DNA of 64,000 nt, from positions 1,676,045-1,740,044 of the forward strand of contig NZ_CP090898.1 in NCBI RefSeq assembly GCF_023078835.1, given 5' to 3'. The DNA is from Synechococcus sp. NB0720_010 (lineage in GTDB: Bacteria > Cyanobacteriota > Cyanobacteriia > PCC-6307 > Cyanobiaceae). Within the stretch, counting starts at the first letter, position 1, and each line of letters begins with the position of its first letter. Under the pieces are notes generated by a model that was given only the letters and a program-made list of their open reading frames with translations, was not told where the DNA came from and did not search any database. Both the position numbers and the translations under genes were made by a program. Below are positions 28,534-37,939 of this stretch, in pieces.

Positions 28534-30357
28534 TCAGTCCTCCTCGTCCACCCAGGTGCTGGCCACATGCAGCTCCTCGAGCTGCTTCTCGGCCACGCCG
28601 CCGGGTGCGCTGGTCATCAGGCAGCGCGCCTGTTGGGTCTTGGGGAAGGCGATGGTGTCGCGGATGGACTCCTCGCCCGCCAGCAGCATCACCATCCGGT
28701 CGACACCGAAGGCCAGGCCGCCGTGCGGCGGGGCGCCCATGTCGAGGGCTTCCATCAAGAAGCCGAACTGGGCATTGGCCTCCTCCAGGGGCAGGCCCAC
28801 GGTCTCCAGCACCTGGCGCTGCAGGGCCGAATCGTGGATGCGCAGGGAGCCGCCACCGAGCTCTAGGCCGTTGAGCACCAGGTCGTAGGCCTGTGCGCGG
28901 GCGCCGGGCAGGGTCTCGGCCCAGGCGGCCGGGTCGCTGCCGAGGTCGTCGGTGTTCGGGGCGCAGAAGGGGTGGTGCAGCGCCTCGTAGCGGTTCTCGT
29001 CGGTGTTGAACTCGAACATCGGGAAATCCACCACCCAGAGGAAGTTCCAGCTGTCGTTCTCGCCGTCGGCTTTGACCATGCCCAGTTCCCGGGCCAGGTA
29101 CTGACGGACGCGGTCCAGGGCCTTGTTGACCGTTGCGGTGTCGCCGGCCCCGAAGAGGATCAAGGTGCCGGGCTCGGCGCCAGTGCGCTTGAGCAGCTCC
29201 GCCTTTTTCTCGTCGCTGAGGTTGTCCTTGATGGCGCCGATCGTGTCGATCTCACCGCCTTCGCGGACGCGGATGAAGGCCAGGCCGCCGGCGCCGGCTT
29301 TTTGGGCTTCGCTGAAGACATCGCCGCCGGGTTTGATGCGGACGTTGGAGACGGCGTCGTTGCCGCCGGGGACGGCGATGCATTTGACCGAGCCCCCGGA
29401 GGCCACGGCGCCGCTGAAGACCTTGAAGCCCATGTCAGCCACCAGGTCGCTGACGTTGACCAGCTCCATGCCGTAGCGGGTGTCGGGGCGATCGGTGCCA
29501 TAGCGCTCCATGGCCTCGTGCCAGGTCAGGCGCGGGAAGGGTCGGGGCAACTCGATGCCTTTGACGCTCTTCCAGATGGCGGCGATCAGGGATTCATTGA
29601 GCTCCAGGATCTGCTCCTGATCCATGAAGCTCATCTCCATGTCCAGCTGGGTGAATTCCGGCTGGCGGTCGGCCCGCAGGTCCTCGTCGCGGAAGCAGCG
29701 GGCCACTTGGTAGTAGCGCTCGATGCCGCCCACCATCAGCAGCTGCTTGAACAGCTGGGGGGATTGGGGCAGGGCAAACCACTCGCCGCCGCAGACCCGG
29801 CTGGGGAGGATGTAGTCGCGGGCGCCTTCGGGGGTCGAGCGCGTCAGCACAGGCGTCTCGACCTCGATGAAGCCCTGCTCTTCGAGGAAGCGGCGCGCGG
29901 CCTGAATCGTCTGGGCGCGCAGGCGCAGGTTGCTGTTCATGCGCTCGCGGCGCAGGTCGAGGTAGCGGTGGCGCAGCCGCAGCTCCTCGCGGGTGTTCTC
30001 CTCGTCGTGCACCGAGACGGCAAAGGGCAGGTTGCCCTTGACGCTGTTCAGCACGCGGATGGAGCTGGCCAGCACCTCGATCTGACCGGTGGAGAGCTTG
30101 TCGTTAATGGCATCGGCGGGGCGCTCGCGCACCTTGCCCGCCACCTGGATCACCGTTTCGTTGCGCAGGTGTTCCGCCACGGCGAACATCTCGGCGCCGT
30201 TGTCGGGGTCGACGGTGATTTGAACGGTGCCGCTGCGGTCGCGCAGATCGATGAAGATCACACCGCCGTGGTCACGGCTGCGGTCGACCCAGCCGCACAG
30301 CTGCACAGCCTGGCCGGTGGCGCTCTGACGCAGGTCGCCGCATCCGTGGCTGCGCAT
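28534..30357 (-). CDS. aspS: Aspartyl-tRNA synthetase
   Basis: This class II synthetase of 607 residues has the N-terminal OB anticodon domain ([20 protein letters not shown]), motif 2 ([20 protein letters not shown]) and motif 3 ([16 protein letters not shown]), plus the bacterial GAD insertion. Whether it is discriminating or also charges tRNA-Asn was not determined. It starts at ATG 30357, 45 bases after the gcvT stop, with a stable hairpin in that gap. Confidence 0.98.
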   Translation of the reverse strand: MRSHGCGDLRQSATGQAVQLCGWVDRSRDHGGVIFIDLRDRSGTVQITVDPDNGAEMFAVAEHLRNETVIQVAGKVRERPADAINDKLSTGQIEVLASSIRVLNSVKGNLPFAVSVHDEENTREELRLRHRYLDLRRERMNSNLRLRAQTIQAARRFLEEQGFIEVETPVLTRSTPEGARDYILPSRVCGGEWFALPQSPQLFKQLLMVGGIERYYQVARCFRDEDLRADRQPEFTQLDMEMSFMDQEQILELNESLIAAIWKSVKGIELPRPFPRLTWHEAMERYGTDRPDTRYGMELVNVSDLVADMGFKVFSGAVASGGSVKCIAVPGGNDAVSNVRIKPGGDVFSEAQKAGAGGLAFIRVREGGEIDTIGAIKDNLSDEKKAELLKRTGAEPGTLILFGAGDTATVNKALDRVRQYLARELGMVKADGENDSWNFLWVVDFPMFEFNTDENRYEALHHPFCAPNTDDLGSDPAAWAETLPGARAQAYDLVLNGLELGGGSLRIHDSALQRQVLETVGLPLEEANAQFGFLMEALDMGAPPHGGLAFGVDRMVMLLAGEESIRDTIAFPKTQQARCLMTSAPGGVAEKQLEELHVASTWVDEED

Positions 30358-30364
30358 GTGGAAA

Positions 30365-30394
30365 CAAGTGGGTGATCGGCGATTGTCCCACTTG
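30365..30394 (-). terminator. Hairpin between gcvT and aspS
   Basis: CAAGTGGG and CCCACTTG form a perfect eight-base-pair stem with a 14-base loop. On the minus strand it is followed by TTTCC, a short T-run. It lies 8 bases upstream of the aspS start. It may weakly terminate gcvT transcription or be a leader structure of aspS. Confidence 0.45.
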
Positions 30395-30402
30395 GAGTGG
30401 GC

Positions 30403-31515
30403 TCAGCGCCGGTAGAAGGGGCGCCTGACCACCTCCGCGGCTTCCGCTTTGCCCCGGATTTCGACGGCCAGGCTGGTGCCGAGCTTGGCGGCGCCGGTGG
30501 CCACGCTGGCCAGGGCAATCCCGGCCTGCAGGCTCGGGGACCAGGTGCCGCTGGTGACGGTTCCAACCACCTCTCCGTTCTGGAGAACCGGGTAGCCATG
30601 GCGGGGGATGGCGCGGCCCTGGAGCTTCAGCCCAACCAGGCGCCGTTCCAGCCCGTCCGCGGTTTGCTGCTCCAGGACCGGGCGGCCGATGAAGTCTTTG
30701 GGCATCTCCAGATGCACCAACCAGCCCAGGCTGGCCTCCAGGGGCGAGGTGCTGGCATCCATGTCACTGCCATAGAGATGCATGCCTGCCTCCAGTCGGA
30801 GGGTGTCGCGGGCGCCCAGGCCGCAGGGTTTGACGCCCCGCTCCAGGCAGGTGGTCCAGAAGCGTTGGCCGGCATCGGCGGAGAGCAGCAGCTCAAAGCC
30901 GTCCTCACCGGTGTATCCGGTCCGTCCAACGAACGCCTCACCCAGGCCAGGCAGCGTCAGCTCCCGGTGGCCAAAGCGCGGCAGCCCAGCGAGGGAGCAG
31001 CCCGCCAACTCCTCCAGGAGCTGTGCGGCCTCCGGTCCCTGTAGGGCCAGCAGCGTGCCCGAGCCCTTCAGGTCGATCAGCTCGATGCCGGCGGGCTCCA
31101 GCTGGCTGCGCATCCAGGCCGTGTCGCTCTCGGCACAGGCGGCGTTGATCACCAGCACCAGTTCGTGGACCTGCTCGTTCTCCAGCCAGCCTCGGTCGTA
31201 AATGATCAGGTCGTCCCGGATGCCCCCTTCGGCATTGAGCAGGACCGAATAGCAGGCCTCGCCAGGCCCAATCCGAAAGAGGTCGCTGGGCACCAGGCCC
31301 TGCATGGCGTCCTTGACGTTGGCTCCCCGCAGGCGCAGGACGCCCATATGGGAGATGTCAAACAGGCCGCAGTGCTCACGGACGGCTTGGTGCTCGTCGA
31401 TCAGGCCGCTGAATTGCACGGCCATCTCCCAGCCGGCAAACGGAACCATCCGTCCGCCGGCCTCCCGCGCCGCATCGAAGAGCGGCGTGCGCTGGAGGGA
31501 AGGCGAGGCGGCCAT
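30403..31515 (-). CDS. gcvT: Glycine cleavage system T protein (aminomethyltransferase)
   Basis: GcvT transfers the methylene from lipoyl-bound aminomethyl to tetrahydrofolate and releases ammonia. The 370-residue protein begins with TPLFDAAREAGGRMVPFAGW and has the folate-binding region GYTGEDGFELLLSADAGQRF. The C-terminal domain VGTVTSGTWSPSLQAGIALA matches the family. The P and H subunits are encoded separately at 59.8-63.2 kb, so the pathway is split within this window. In photosynthetic cells it serves photorespiratory glycine breakdown. Confidence 0.97.
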   Translation of the reverse strand: MAASPSLQRTPLFDAAREAGGRMVPFAGWEMAVQFSGLIDEHQAVREHCGLFDISHMGVLRLRGANVKDAMQGLVPSDLFRIGPGEACYSVLLNAEGGIRDDLIIYDRGWLENEQVHELVLVINAACAESDTAWMRSQLEPAGIELIDLKGSGTLLALQGPEAAQLLEELAGCSLAGLPRFGHRELTLPGLGEAFVGRTGYTGEDGFELLLSADAGQRFWTTCLERGVKPCGLGARDTLRLEAGMHLYGSDMDASTSPLEASLGWLVHLEMPKDFIGRPVLEQQTADGLERRLVGLKLQGRAIPRHGYPVLQNGEVVGTVTSGTWSPSLQAGIALASVATGAAKLGTSLAVEIRGKAEAAEVVRRPFYRR

Positions 31516-31620
31516 GGCAGTCCAATGCTCAGGCGGATCCTATGGATCTTGTTCAACAAGGGGAAGAGAACCCGGAGCTTTGCCGCTTCCTATGGCCGCC
31601 ACAGGACGGCCTGATTACGG

Positions 31621-31878
31621 TTGGCAGCCCAAGCCTCCAAAGCGATAGGCCCGCGTCCCTGCTGCAGAAGTTGCCGCCACTGCGCCTCCCCCAAGGGGGT
31701 GGAGTTGGGTTGGTGCCGTCTGCGCAAGCTGCCGATTCATCCGGAGCTGGCGGGGGAGTTGTGGTGCCATCACTGGACGGCTCGGCCGCCGCGTCTGCCC
31801 GTTGTCGGTCAAGGGGATGGCCTGCAGCCAGCGGTGCGCGACCGCCAGCTCGCCCTCACGGATGTACTTGAAAGCTGA
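31621..31878 (+). CDS. Small cysteine-rich protein, possible zinc-binding
   Basis: Starting from the first possible codon, a TTG at 31621 (an in-frame stop lies just upstream), this encodes 85 residues. The first half has CCRSCRHCASPKGVELGWCR and, downstream, LAGELWCHHW, giving six cysteines and several histidines spaced as in a small zinc-binding fold. No ribosome binding site is clear, so the start is uncertain. A terminator-like hairpin follows. It is divergent from gcvT. I do not recognise the family. Confidence 0.6.
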   Translation: MAAQASKAIGPRPCCRSCRHCASPKGVELGWCRLRKLPIHPELAGELWCHHWTARPPRLPVVGQGDGLQPAVRDRQLALTDVLES

Positions 31879-31881
31879 AGC

Positions 31882-31912
31882 AAAACCGAAGATCTCTGAT
31901 CTCTTCTGTTTT
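31882..31912 (+). terminator. Probable terminator after the Cys-rich gene
   Basis: AAAAC pairs with GTTTT, GAAGA with TCTTC and GATC with GATC around a TCT loop, with minor bulges, giving an imperfect stem followed by TTGTTGT. It starts four bases after the stop of the Cys-rich small gene and precedes the cyclic-nucleotide-binding-fold gene. Confidence 0.5.
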
Positions 31913-31994
31913 GTTGTCTGGGCGTCCTGGATTGCCGGGCTGTAGGTGTCAAGCTGAGCCGATCAGGTTTTGGGGTACGGGAGGTCAGAGACGC

Positions 31995-32390
31995 ATGCTC
32001 ACGTCCACCATCGCGACCCCGATTGAGCTGATGTCCGCCCAGGTGGACAGCGAGACCCTCTCGTTCCCCACCGGTGCTGCGATCTTCAGCAGTGGCCAGA
32101 CGGCTAACGCCATTTACGGCGTGCGCCGCGGCATCGTCGAGGTGATTGATGCCAACGGCGACAAGCTCTGCTGCAGGCCGGGTGAGTTGTTCAGCTACCA
32201 GGACATCGTTTGGAAGGACGGCGTCTACCGCAATGACGCCATCGCCCGCACGCCGGTGGAGTTGGTCAAGCTCGATCGCCTGCGCTTCCTGAACCTGCTG
32301 CATAACCACCCGACCCTGGCGGTGCAGTTGATCGCCCAGCAGCACGAGCGCCTGCGTGAGCAGCGCGCCAGCGGCACCTGCTCCTACTGA
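31995..32390 (+). CDS. Cyclic-nucleotide-binding-fold protein without HTH (Crp N-terminal domain only)
   Basis: The 131 residues form one cNMP-binding beta-barrel: SFPTGAAIFSSGQTANAIYG, VRRGIVEVIDANGDKLCCRP and LFSYQDIVWKDGVYRNDAIA, then helices ending NLLHNHPTLAVQLIAQQHER. Crp/Fnr-family regulators add a C-terminal HTH; here the protein stops after the C-helix. It could sense a small molecule or redox state and act through a partner. The GGAGGT at 31979-31984 is a ribosome binding site for ATG 31995. It converges on speB with one base between the genes. Confidence 0.75.
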   Translation: MLTSTIATPIELMSAQVDSETLSFPTGAAIFSSGQTANAIYGVRRGIVEVIDANGDKLCCRPGELFSYQDIVWKDGVYRNDAIARTPVELVKLDRLRFLNLLHNHPTLAVQLIAQQHERLREQRASGTCSY

Positions 32391-32391
32391 A

Positions 32392-33246
32392 TCAGCGATC
32401 CAGCAGGAAGAGCAGGCTGCGCACCACCTTGGCGGCCAGCACGCTGCTGACCCCGCTGGGGTCGAGCATGGGCGCCAGTTCCACCACGTCAGCGGCCACC
32501 AGGTTGTGGTGGCGCAGTTCATCCACCAGGGCGGCGAAGTCCCGCCAGAGGAATCCCCCCGGCTCCGGGGTGCCCGTACCGGCCATCACCGCCGGGTCAA
32601 ACCAGTCCAGGTCAACCGTGAGATAGAGCGGTTTGCCCCGGAGGGGTTTGAGCGCCTCGGCCATCCGCTCGATCGCGACCAGGCGTCCGGTTTGGCGCAG
32701 TTCGCTGAATTCCTCGCGGGTGCCACTGCGGATGGCGATCTGCAGCAGCTGCTGGCTGGGCAGCACCTCCAGGCAGCGGCGCATGGCGCAGGCGTGGCTG
32801 TGGTTGGCGCCGAGCCATTCATGGCGCAGGTCGGCGTGGGCATCGAGTTGCACCAGCACCAGTTCGGGATGCTGCTCGGCGACGGCGGCCACTGCTCCTG
32901 AGCTGATGGAGTGCTCACCGCCCAGCATCAGCGGCTTGAGGCCCAGCCCCAGCACCGCCTGCGTCGCCTGCTTCACCGCGGCCACCACAGGCTCTGGGGC
33001 GCCGAAGGGGATGTCCACGGCGCCCAGGTCGGCAATGGCCAGTTCCTCGAGATCCCGATCGAGCTGGGGGCAGTAGCTCTCGAGGCCCGGGCTGACCTCG
33101 CGGATCGCCGCTGGGCCAAAGCGGGTGCCAGGCCGGAAGGAGGTGGTGCCGTCGTAGGGCACGCCGAATAGGCCCACCCGGCAGCCGGCGGGATCCCGCT
33201 GGCTGCCCATGTAGATGGCGCCGTCGCTGTCAAAGAGGTCGTTCAT
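32392..33246 (-). CDS. speB: Agmatinase/arginase family (ureohydrolase)
   Basis: The 284-residue protein has the dinuclear Mn signatures [38 protein letters not shown] and [20 protein letters not shown]. Agmatinase hydrolyses agmatine to putrescine and urea. The adjacent spermidine synthase gene overlaps its start by four bases, which supports the agmatinase role over arginase. The urea it releases could feed the urease encoded in the same window. Specificity is not proven by sequence alone. Confidence 0.9.
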   Translation of the reverse strand: MNDLFDSDGAIYMGSQRDPAGCRVGLFGVPYDGTTSFRPGTRFGPAAIREVSPGLESYCPQLDRDLEELAIADLGAVDIPFGAPEPVVAAVKQATQAVLGLGLKPLMLGGEHSISSGAVAAVAEQHPELVLVQLDAHADLRHEWLGANHSHACAMRRCLEVLPSQQLLQIAIRSGTREEFSELRQTGRLVAIERMAEALKPLRGKPLYLTVDLDWFDPAVMAGTGTPEPGGFLWRDFAALVDELRHHNLVAADVVELAPMLDPSGVSSVLAAKVVRSLLFLLDR

Positions 33247-34112
33247 GCGTTGATCGCGCGTTCGATGGCGGCGGGGATGGCGTCAAAGGCGCCGCGCTGC
33301 CAGCGGGGACTCCAGATCTGGCAGCCATCGACCACGGCCGCGGCGCGGGAGGGATCCGGCTCCAGATAGCGGCGGCCGTCGATGGCGGCGAAGGTCCAAC
33401 TCCACCAGCCGCTCGGGTACATCGGCACCCAGCCGTACATCGGATCGGCATGGCCAAAGACCTCGCGGATCACCTGGACGGTGTCGATGTGGACCTGACG
33501 GAAGGCCTCGGGGGATTCGCTCTGGGTGGCGAAGACGCCACCGGGCTTGAGGATGCGGCGGCACTGCTCGAAGAAGGCCCGGTTGAAGAGGCCTTCAGCG
33601 GGGCCAGCGGGATCGGAGCCATCGACGATCACCACGTCGTAACTGGCGTCAGCGGCATTGGCGGCCCAGGCGATCCCGTCGCCCACGGTCAGGTGGAAGC
33701 GCGGATCGCTCCAGCAGCCTCCGCCGATGGAGGGCAGGTGCTGCTGGCTCCACTCCACCACCAGTCCGTCGATCTCGACCATGTCCAGGTGCTGCACGCC
33801 GGTGTGGCGCAGGCACTCGCGGGCGGTGCCGCCGTCGCCACCGCCAATCACCAGCACCCGCTCCACCGCTGCGGCGCTGCAGAGCGCCGGGTGCACGATC
33901 GATTCGTGGTAGTGCCGCTCCTGGCGCTCGGCGGTCATCCAGCAGCCGTCAAGCAGCAGGCCCTTGCCGTAGCGCTCGCTCTCGATGATGGTGACCGTCT
34001 GGAAGGGGGATTGCTCTTCGGCGATCACCCGCCCGGCTAGTCCGTAGCGGACACCATCAAAGATCTCGTCCACCCAGCCGGGGGTTGGAGCGGGAGCGGC
34101 ACTGTCGGCCAT
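33243..34112 (-). CDS. speE: Spermidine synthase
   Basis: The 289-residue aminopropyltransferase has the SAM-fold motif [20 protein letters not shown] and the [20 protein letters not shown] substrate loop. It makes spermidine from putrescine and decarboxylated SAM. The end overlaps the speB start by four bases. The N-terminal beta domain ([20 protein letters not shown]) is present. Start is ATG 34112. Confidence 0.95.
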   Translation of the reverse strand: MADSAAPAPTPGWVDEIFDGVRYGLAGRVIAEEQSPFQTVTIIESERYGKGLLLDGCWMTAERQERHYHESIVHPALCSAAAVERVLVIGGGDGGTARECLRHTGVQHLDMVEIDGLVVEWSQQHLPSIGGGCWSDPRFHLTVGDGIAWAANAADASYDVVIVDGSDPAGPAEGLFNRAFFEQCRRILKPGGVFATQSESPEAFRQVHIDTVQVIREVFGHADPMYGWVPMYPSGWWSWTFAAIDGRRYLEPDPSRAAAVVDGCQIWSPRWQRGAFDAIPAAIERAINA

Positions 34113-34157
34113 CGCAGGGGCGCGGGGAGATCTCTCCAGATTTGCGCACCGCCGTCC

Positions 34158-34931
34158 CTAGGCCTTGAGGGCCTCGATGAGCTCAGGGCGGCTCTGCCAG
34201 CTCCAGGGGCCGCTGGTGACGGCGTCGATCTGCAGCTCCCGGCGCAGGTCCTCCAGGTTGCGGGGCATCAGAGCTTCCCAGGGCTGGGCAAAGAGGGGTT
34301 GGGCGTTGGCACCCATCTCCAGCCCTTCACTGATGCGGCCAAAGGCATAGGCCGTGGTGTGGGCCTTGTCGGCGTGGCTTTCCAGCTCGTCGATCGGGGT
34401 GTCATCCCTGAACCAATTCAGCAGCAGGGACATCAAGTCGGTGAAGGCCAATCCTGGGTGGGAGAACTGGGCGACGCTGACGCTGATCACCCCCAATTCG
34501 CCGAAGTTGTCCAGGCTGAAGCCGGTGAGGATGTGGTGCAGGTCGTGGGTCGCATAGACCCGGTAGTTGATGTAGTCGGCGTCGGTCTCGAGATTGCTGA
34601 AGAAGCTGGGCTCGGGGAAGAAGTTGATGTCGTAGCCCAGCGCCCCGAGCACGGTTGCGTAGGTGTGACCCAGGCTGCCTTTGGGCAGGGCTTTCAGGGC
34701 CGCTGGGTCGTAGGGCCCGCTGAGCTGCCGGGTTTGGATCAGCCGCTCGGCTTCGGGATCGCGGGCCAGGCGCTTGCGGCAGAGCTTCATCGGGTTGGAG
34801 TCCCGCAGCCGGTGGGAGAGCTCAAAGACGTTCTGGGCTGACTCCCCTCCTCCAGCCGCCAGGTCCATCAAGCCCAGAAAGCCCTGGATTTGCTCGGGGC
34901 TGGCCAGGCGATCGAGGTAGCGAAAACCCAT
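34158..34931 (-). CDS. Coq4 family protein
   Basis: The 257-residue protein has the Coq4 metal motif H-D-X2-H-X11-E: H129, D130, H133 and E145 in YATHDLHHILTGFSLDNFGE. In eukaryotes Coq4 is part of the ubiquinone synthesis complex; cyanobacteria make plastoquinone and the role of their homologues is not established. It may assist quinone metabolism. It is on the same strand as speE/speB and mazG but with larger gaps. Family assignment rests on the motif and overall pattern. Confidence 0.85.
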   Translation of the reverse strand: MGFRYLDRLASPEQIQGFLGLMDLAAGGGESAQNVFELSHRLRDSNPMKLCRKRLARDPEAERLIQTRQLSGPYDPAALKALPKGSLGHTYATVLGALGYDINFFPEPSFFSNLETDADYINYRVYATHDLHHILTGFSLDNFGELGVISVSVAQFSHPGLAFTDLMSLLLNWFRDDTPIDELESHADKAHTTAYAFGRISEGLEMGANAQPLFAQPWEALMPRNLEDLRRELQIDAVTSGPWSWQSRPELIEALKA

Positions 34932-34975
34932 GGGGGCTCCAGTGCCGGCCCCTCAAACTAGAAATGGTTTTTCGA

Positions 34976-35833
34976 TCAGACCGCGTCCTGCTGCTCCTGG
35001 CGGATCTGGGCCTTGGCCTGCTGCCAAAGACCCTCGAGTTCGCGGATGCTGCGGCCCTGAAGATCGCCCCCCAGGGCGGCTTCGACGCGGGAGAAGCGAT
35101 CGAGGAAGCGCCGGTTGGTGCCCGCGAGGCCCTCCTCGGGTTCGATTCCGCACCAGCGCGCCACGTTCACCAGGGTGAACAGGACATCACCGAGTTCCTC
35201 CTGGGCGTGGCGCTTGTCCCCTGAGGCCACGGCTTCCTTGAGCTCATCGAGCTCCTCGTGGACCTTCTCCCAGACACCGTTCATGTCATCCCATTCGAAG
35301 CCCGCCTTGGCGGCTTTCTTGGAGATGGTCATCGCTCCGGCCAGGGCGCCTTGGCCGCGCACCTTGCCCGCCAGGCGATCGCTCAGGGGACTGGCGGAGG
35401 GCGGAGCCTCTCCTTTTTCGCTGGCCTTGATGGCCTCCCAGGTGTCCTTGACCGCGGCGCTGTCTTTGGCGATGCCATCGCCAAAGACGTGGGGGTGGCG
35501 GCGGATCAATTTCTCGCTGATTCCCTGGGCGATGGCCTCGAGATCGAAGCGCTGCTCCTCCTGGGCGATCTGGGCATGGAGGACCACCTGCAGCAGTAGA
35601 TCGCCGAGTTCCTCTTTGAGGTGGGCGTCATCCCCGTGGCGGATGGCGTCGGCCACCTCGTGGGCCTCCTCGAGCACATAGGGCACGAGGGACTGGTGGG
35701 TTTGCTCCAGGTCCCAGGGGCAGCCCCCATCGGGATCGCGCAGCTTGGCGACCACCGCGATCAGCTCTTGGAGGGCGTCGTGGGGAATCTGCAGGGTGGC
35801 TATGACGTGGTCTTCGGGTGTCTTGGCCACCAT
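34976..35833 (-). CDS. mazG: Nucleoside triphosphate pyrophosphohydrolase MazG
   Basis: MazG hydrolyses NTPs to NMPs and pyrophosphate. The 285 residues hold two MazG domains: the N-terminal GGCPWDLEQTHQSLVPYVLE and EELGDLLLQVVLHAQIAQEE, and the C-terminal EELDELKEAVASGDKRHAQE and EELGDVLFTLVNVARWCGIE. I chose ATG 35833. A GTG at 35890 in frame would add 19 residues and run toward the AraC-type gene. The flanking DNA to the right is markedly AT-richer. Confidence 0.94.
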   Translation of the reverse strand: MVAKTPEDHVIATLQIPHDALQELIAVVAKLRDPDGGCPWDLEQTHQSLVPYVLEEAHEVADAIRHGDDAHLKEELGDLLLQVVLHAQIAQEEQRFDLEAIAQGISEKLIRRHPHVFGDGIAKDSAAVKDTWEAIKASEKGEAPPSASPLSDRLAGKVRGQGALAGAMTISKKAAKAGFEWDDMNGVWEKVHEELDELKEAVASGDKRHAQEELGDVLFTLVNVARWCGIEPEEGLAGTNRRFLDRFSRVEAALGGDLQGRSIRELEGLWQQAKAQIRQEQQDAV

Positions 35834-35906
35834 CGCACCAGGTTGCGCAGTCTGGAAAACCAGATTGGGCTGCGCTGCTTTTGAGAGCACACCCGCATTG
35901 GTTGTG

Positions 35907-36899
35907 TTAGAGGCTGCTGTTGTGCCTTAGGACTGCGGACGGATTCATTCCAAATCTGTTTTGAAAATCTCTTGAGAAGTGCTGAGTGCTTCTGTACCCG
36001 CACTCACGAGCGGTGCTGGCGACCGTGGTGCCGGGTTCTTTGGATTGGAGTTTTGCCAGCGCATTTGACAAACGTTGGCTTCTGACGAATTGCATGGGAC
36101 TGCAATTCAGCTTCGCTTTGAATGAGTACTGCAGCTGCCTGGAGGAGTAATTGCTGACTCTTTCGAGGTCGGTCATGCTCAGGGGTAGGTGGCTGTTGGC
36201 CCTGATGTAGTCAATCAAGTGGTCGAGTTTCCAGTTCCAATTCTTATTGATATTGCTAAAGCTATATCTTTCCGTAGTCTCCTCCTCGAGAAGCGAAAGA
36301 GCTAGCATTCTGTAAAGCGTGTCGTCCAGGCATAGAGTGTCTGGGAGTGCCTGGCTCTCTGCGAGTAGAGAGTCAATAAAGGAAAAAAACGATGTTATTC
36401 GTGAGCTGCGGCTTCCTTCTAGTAAGAAGGGCTTGTCCAGGCTGATTGGCGTCTTCTCGGGGTTAATCGTACGGATTGTGGTGTTTAGTCTTTCATGGTC
36501 GATCTGGCAGTAAATCCCCGATAGGTAGCCAGTGGTGGCTGTTCCGCCATGCCTAGGGTTTAAAAATGCGCTTTTAGGCCGAATTTTGACTTGATACTGT
36601 CCTTCGCGGTATTCCACTTCGTCCCCCGCAAGGCAAATCGCCAGAGTGCTCGTCTTGCCGGTCTCGTCTTCGTTAATGATTGAAGGTGTTTGTCTGGACG
36701 CGACGACCGGAAGCTGTCCCAGGGCGGTTAAGGAGAAGTCGGCGCATGGAAAATCGACATTCGGTTGGTTTCCATGGTTCCCGCGACTGAAGACCTCGGG
36801 GATTGCGTCAGCTAGAACGAGGGGGTTGAGGGAGAAGCTTTGGTCGGAATGTGAAACCCCAAGGGGTAGCGTGCTGAGTAGAGGGTCATGAACTGCCAC
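35907..36899 (-). CDS. AraC-family transcriptional regulator
   Basis: The 330-residue protein ends in an AraC-type double HTH at about residues 225-325 (LPLSMTDLERVSNYSSRQLQ and STARECGYRSTQHFSRDFQN, then NRFGMNPSAVLR). The long N-terminal part has no recognised effector motif. Codon use and base composition are clearly AT-richer than neighbours, suggesting acquisition by transfer. The start is GTG 36899, overlapping the 3' end of the RHH gene by 14 bases; a TTG at 36917 is an alternative. The target is unknown. Confidence 0.85.
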   Translation of the reverse strand: MAVHDPLLSTLPLGVSHSDQSFSLNPLVLADAIPEVFSRGNHGNQPNVDFPCADFSLTALGQLPVVASRQTPSIINEDETGKTSTLAICLAGDEVEYREGQYQVKIRPKSAFLNPRHGGTATTGYLSGIYCQIDHERLNTTIRTINPEKTPISLDKPFLLEGSRSSRITSFFSFIDSLLAESQALPDTLCLDDTLYRMLALSLLEEETTERYSFSNINKNWNWKLDHLIDYIRANSHLPLSMTDLERVSNYSSRQLQYSFKAKLNCSPMQFVRSQRLSNALAKLQSKEPGTTVASTARECGYRSTQHFSRDFQNRFGMNPSAVLRHNSSL

Positions 36900-37209
36900 T
36901 ATCAGCTTCGCCTGCAAATTTTTCCAGCAGGCACGATACGAGCCCGCTCAGGCTTTTGTGCTCTTGCGTCTTTCTTCTTAATAGCTTTAGGTAAATGGGC
37001 TCTTGTAGCGATATTGTCAAGCGCCTGGACCCTTCAATTGAAGGTAGGTCTTGGTCTAATTGTTGGTTAATTGCCTCTGCAATAGTCCTGCTTAAAGAGT
37101 TGCCCTTTCGCTCTGATTCTTTGGAGAGTATGAGATAGACCTGGTTGCTGATTGTGATGGTAATGCGTCGATTGACCGCAGCTTGAATCCCTGCTGTGAG
37201 TTCGCCCAC
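36886..37209 (-). CDS. Tandem ribbon-helix-helix protein
   Basis: The 107-residue protein contains two copies of one motif: RRITITISNQVYLILSKESE (residues 14-33) continuing to SLSRTIAEAINQQL, and RRLTISLQEPIYLKLLRRKT (62-81) continuing to SLSGLVSCLLEKF. Each has the beta strand, helix, turn and helix of Arc/CopG-type ribbon-helix-helix DNA-binding proteins, which normally dimerise; here one chain could form the fold alone. It starts at GTG 37209 and is translationally coupled to the AraC-type gene. The AT-rich composition matches that gene. Confidence 0.7.
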   Translation of the reverse strand: MGELTAGIQAAVNRRITITISNQVYLILSKESERKGNSLSRTIAEAINQQLDQDLPSIEGSRRLTISLQEPIYLKLLRRKTQEHKSLSGLVSCLLEKFAGEADSGSS

Positions 37210-37341
37210 TCCTCGCGCTTCAGTCCTATGGATTGAACTTAAACAGTGCTGCCTGTCTTGGTTCTCCTCATTGACCTGGCTTTGCTAGATGGTTCGTTTT
37301 TGCACGCCTTTTGCGTTTTTAGTCACCTCGTCTCGCGGCGG

Positions 37342-37821
37342 TCAATTGGGTTTGCGGCGCCTTGACCTGCGTGGCATGGGATCACCGTCCTGCAGCAGGT
37401 GCAGCCAGGCGCTGGCCTCGACGCCAACCAGGGCCACCCAGAGCAGCCGCTCCTGCTGCTTGAGCCAGATCAGAACTTCGCTGCTCGAGGGGACTCCCCA
37501 GGGGTGCAGCAGGCCGCTCAACAGCAGGACAATGCCGAGGCCATAGCCAACCCGCACCAGGGTTCCGACCACCGGCGTGTGGGACAGAAGCGAGCGATGG
37601 CGCAGGGTCTTGCGGTAGGGCCACCACAGCCAGCGCAGGGGGCCCCAGCGTTGGTAGGGCCGGGAGTTGGTGTCGAGATCGGGGGAGAGCCAGAGGCCTC
37701 CGATCAGGAAGGCCAGGGCGCTGACGACCGTTCCGAGCGGTCCAAGCCAGGGCCACCAGAGCAGCCCATAGGGCAGGGCCAGCCAGCAGGTGGCGCGGTC
37801 GTGTTGCTGGCCGCTGGCCAT
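37342..37821 (-). CDS. DUF2227-like putative metal-binding membrane protein
   Basis: The 159-residue protein begins MASGQQHDRATCWLALPYGL and carries LWLSPDLDTNSRPYQRWGPL and RHRSLLSHTPVVGTLVRVGY. The SGxxHD, PDLD and HRxxxSH elements are typical of a family annotated as putative metal-binding or metal-dependent hydrolase-like membrane proteins. Three hydrophobic segments are visible. The substrate is unknown. It lies just upstream of tRNA-Val on the opposite strand. Confidence 0.8.
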   Translation of the reverse strand: MASGQQHDRATCWLALPYGLLWWPWLGPLGTVVSALAFLIGGLWLSPDLDTNSRPYQRWGPLRWLWWPYRKTLRHRSLLSHTPVVGTLVRVGYGLGIVLLLSGLLHPWGVPSSSEVLIWLKQQERLLWVALVGVEASAWLHLLQDGDPMPRRSRRRKPN

Positions 37822-37859
37822 CGCCGGGGGTGAATGCTGCCCTGCAGAATGCCGTAACC

Positions 37860-37931
<72 letters not shown>

Positions 37932-37939
37932 TCACTGCA

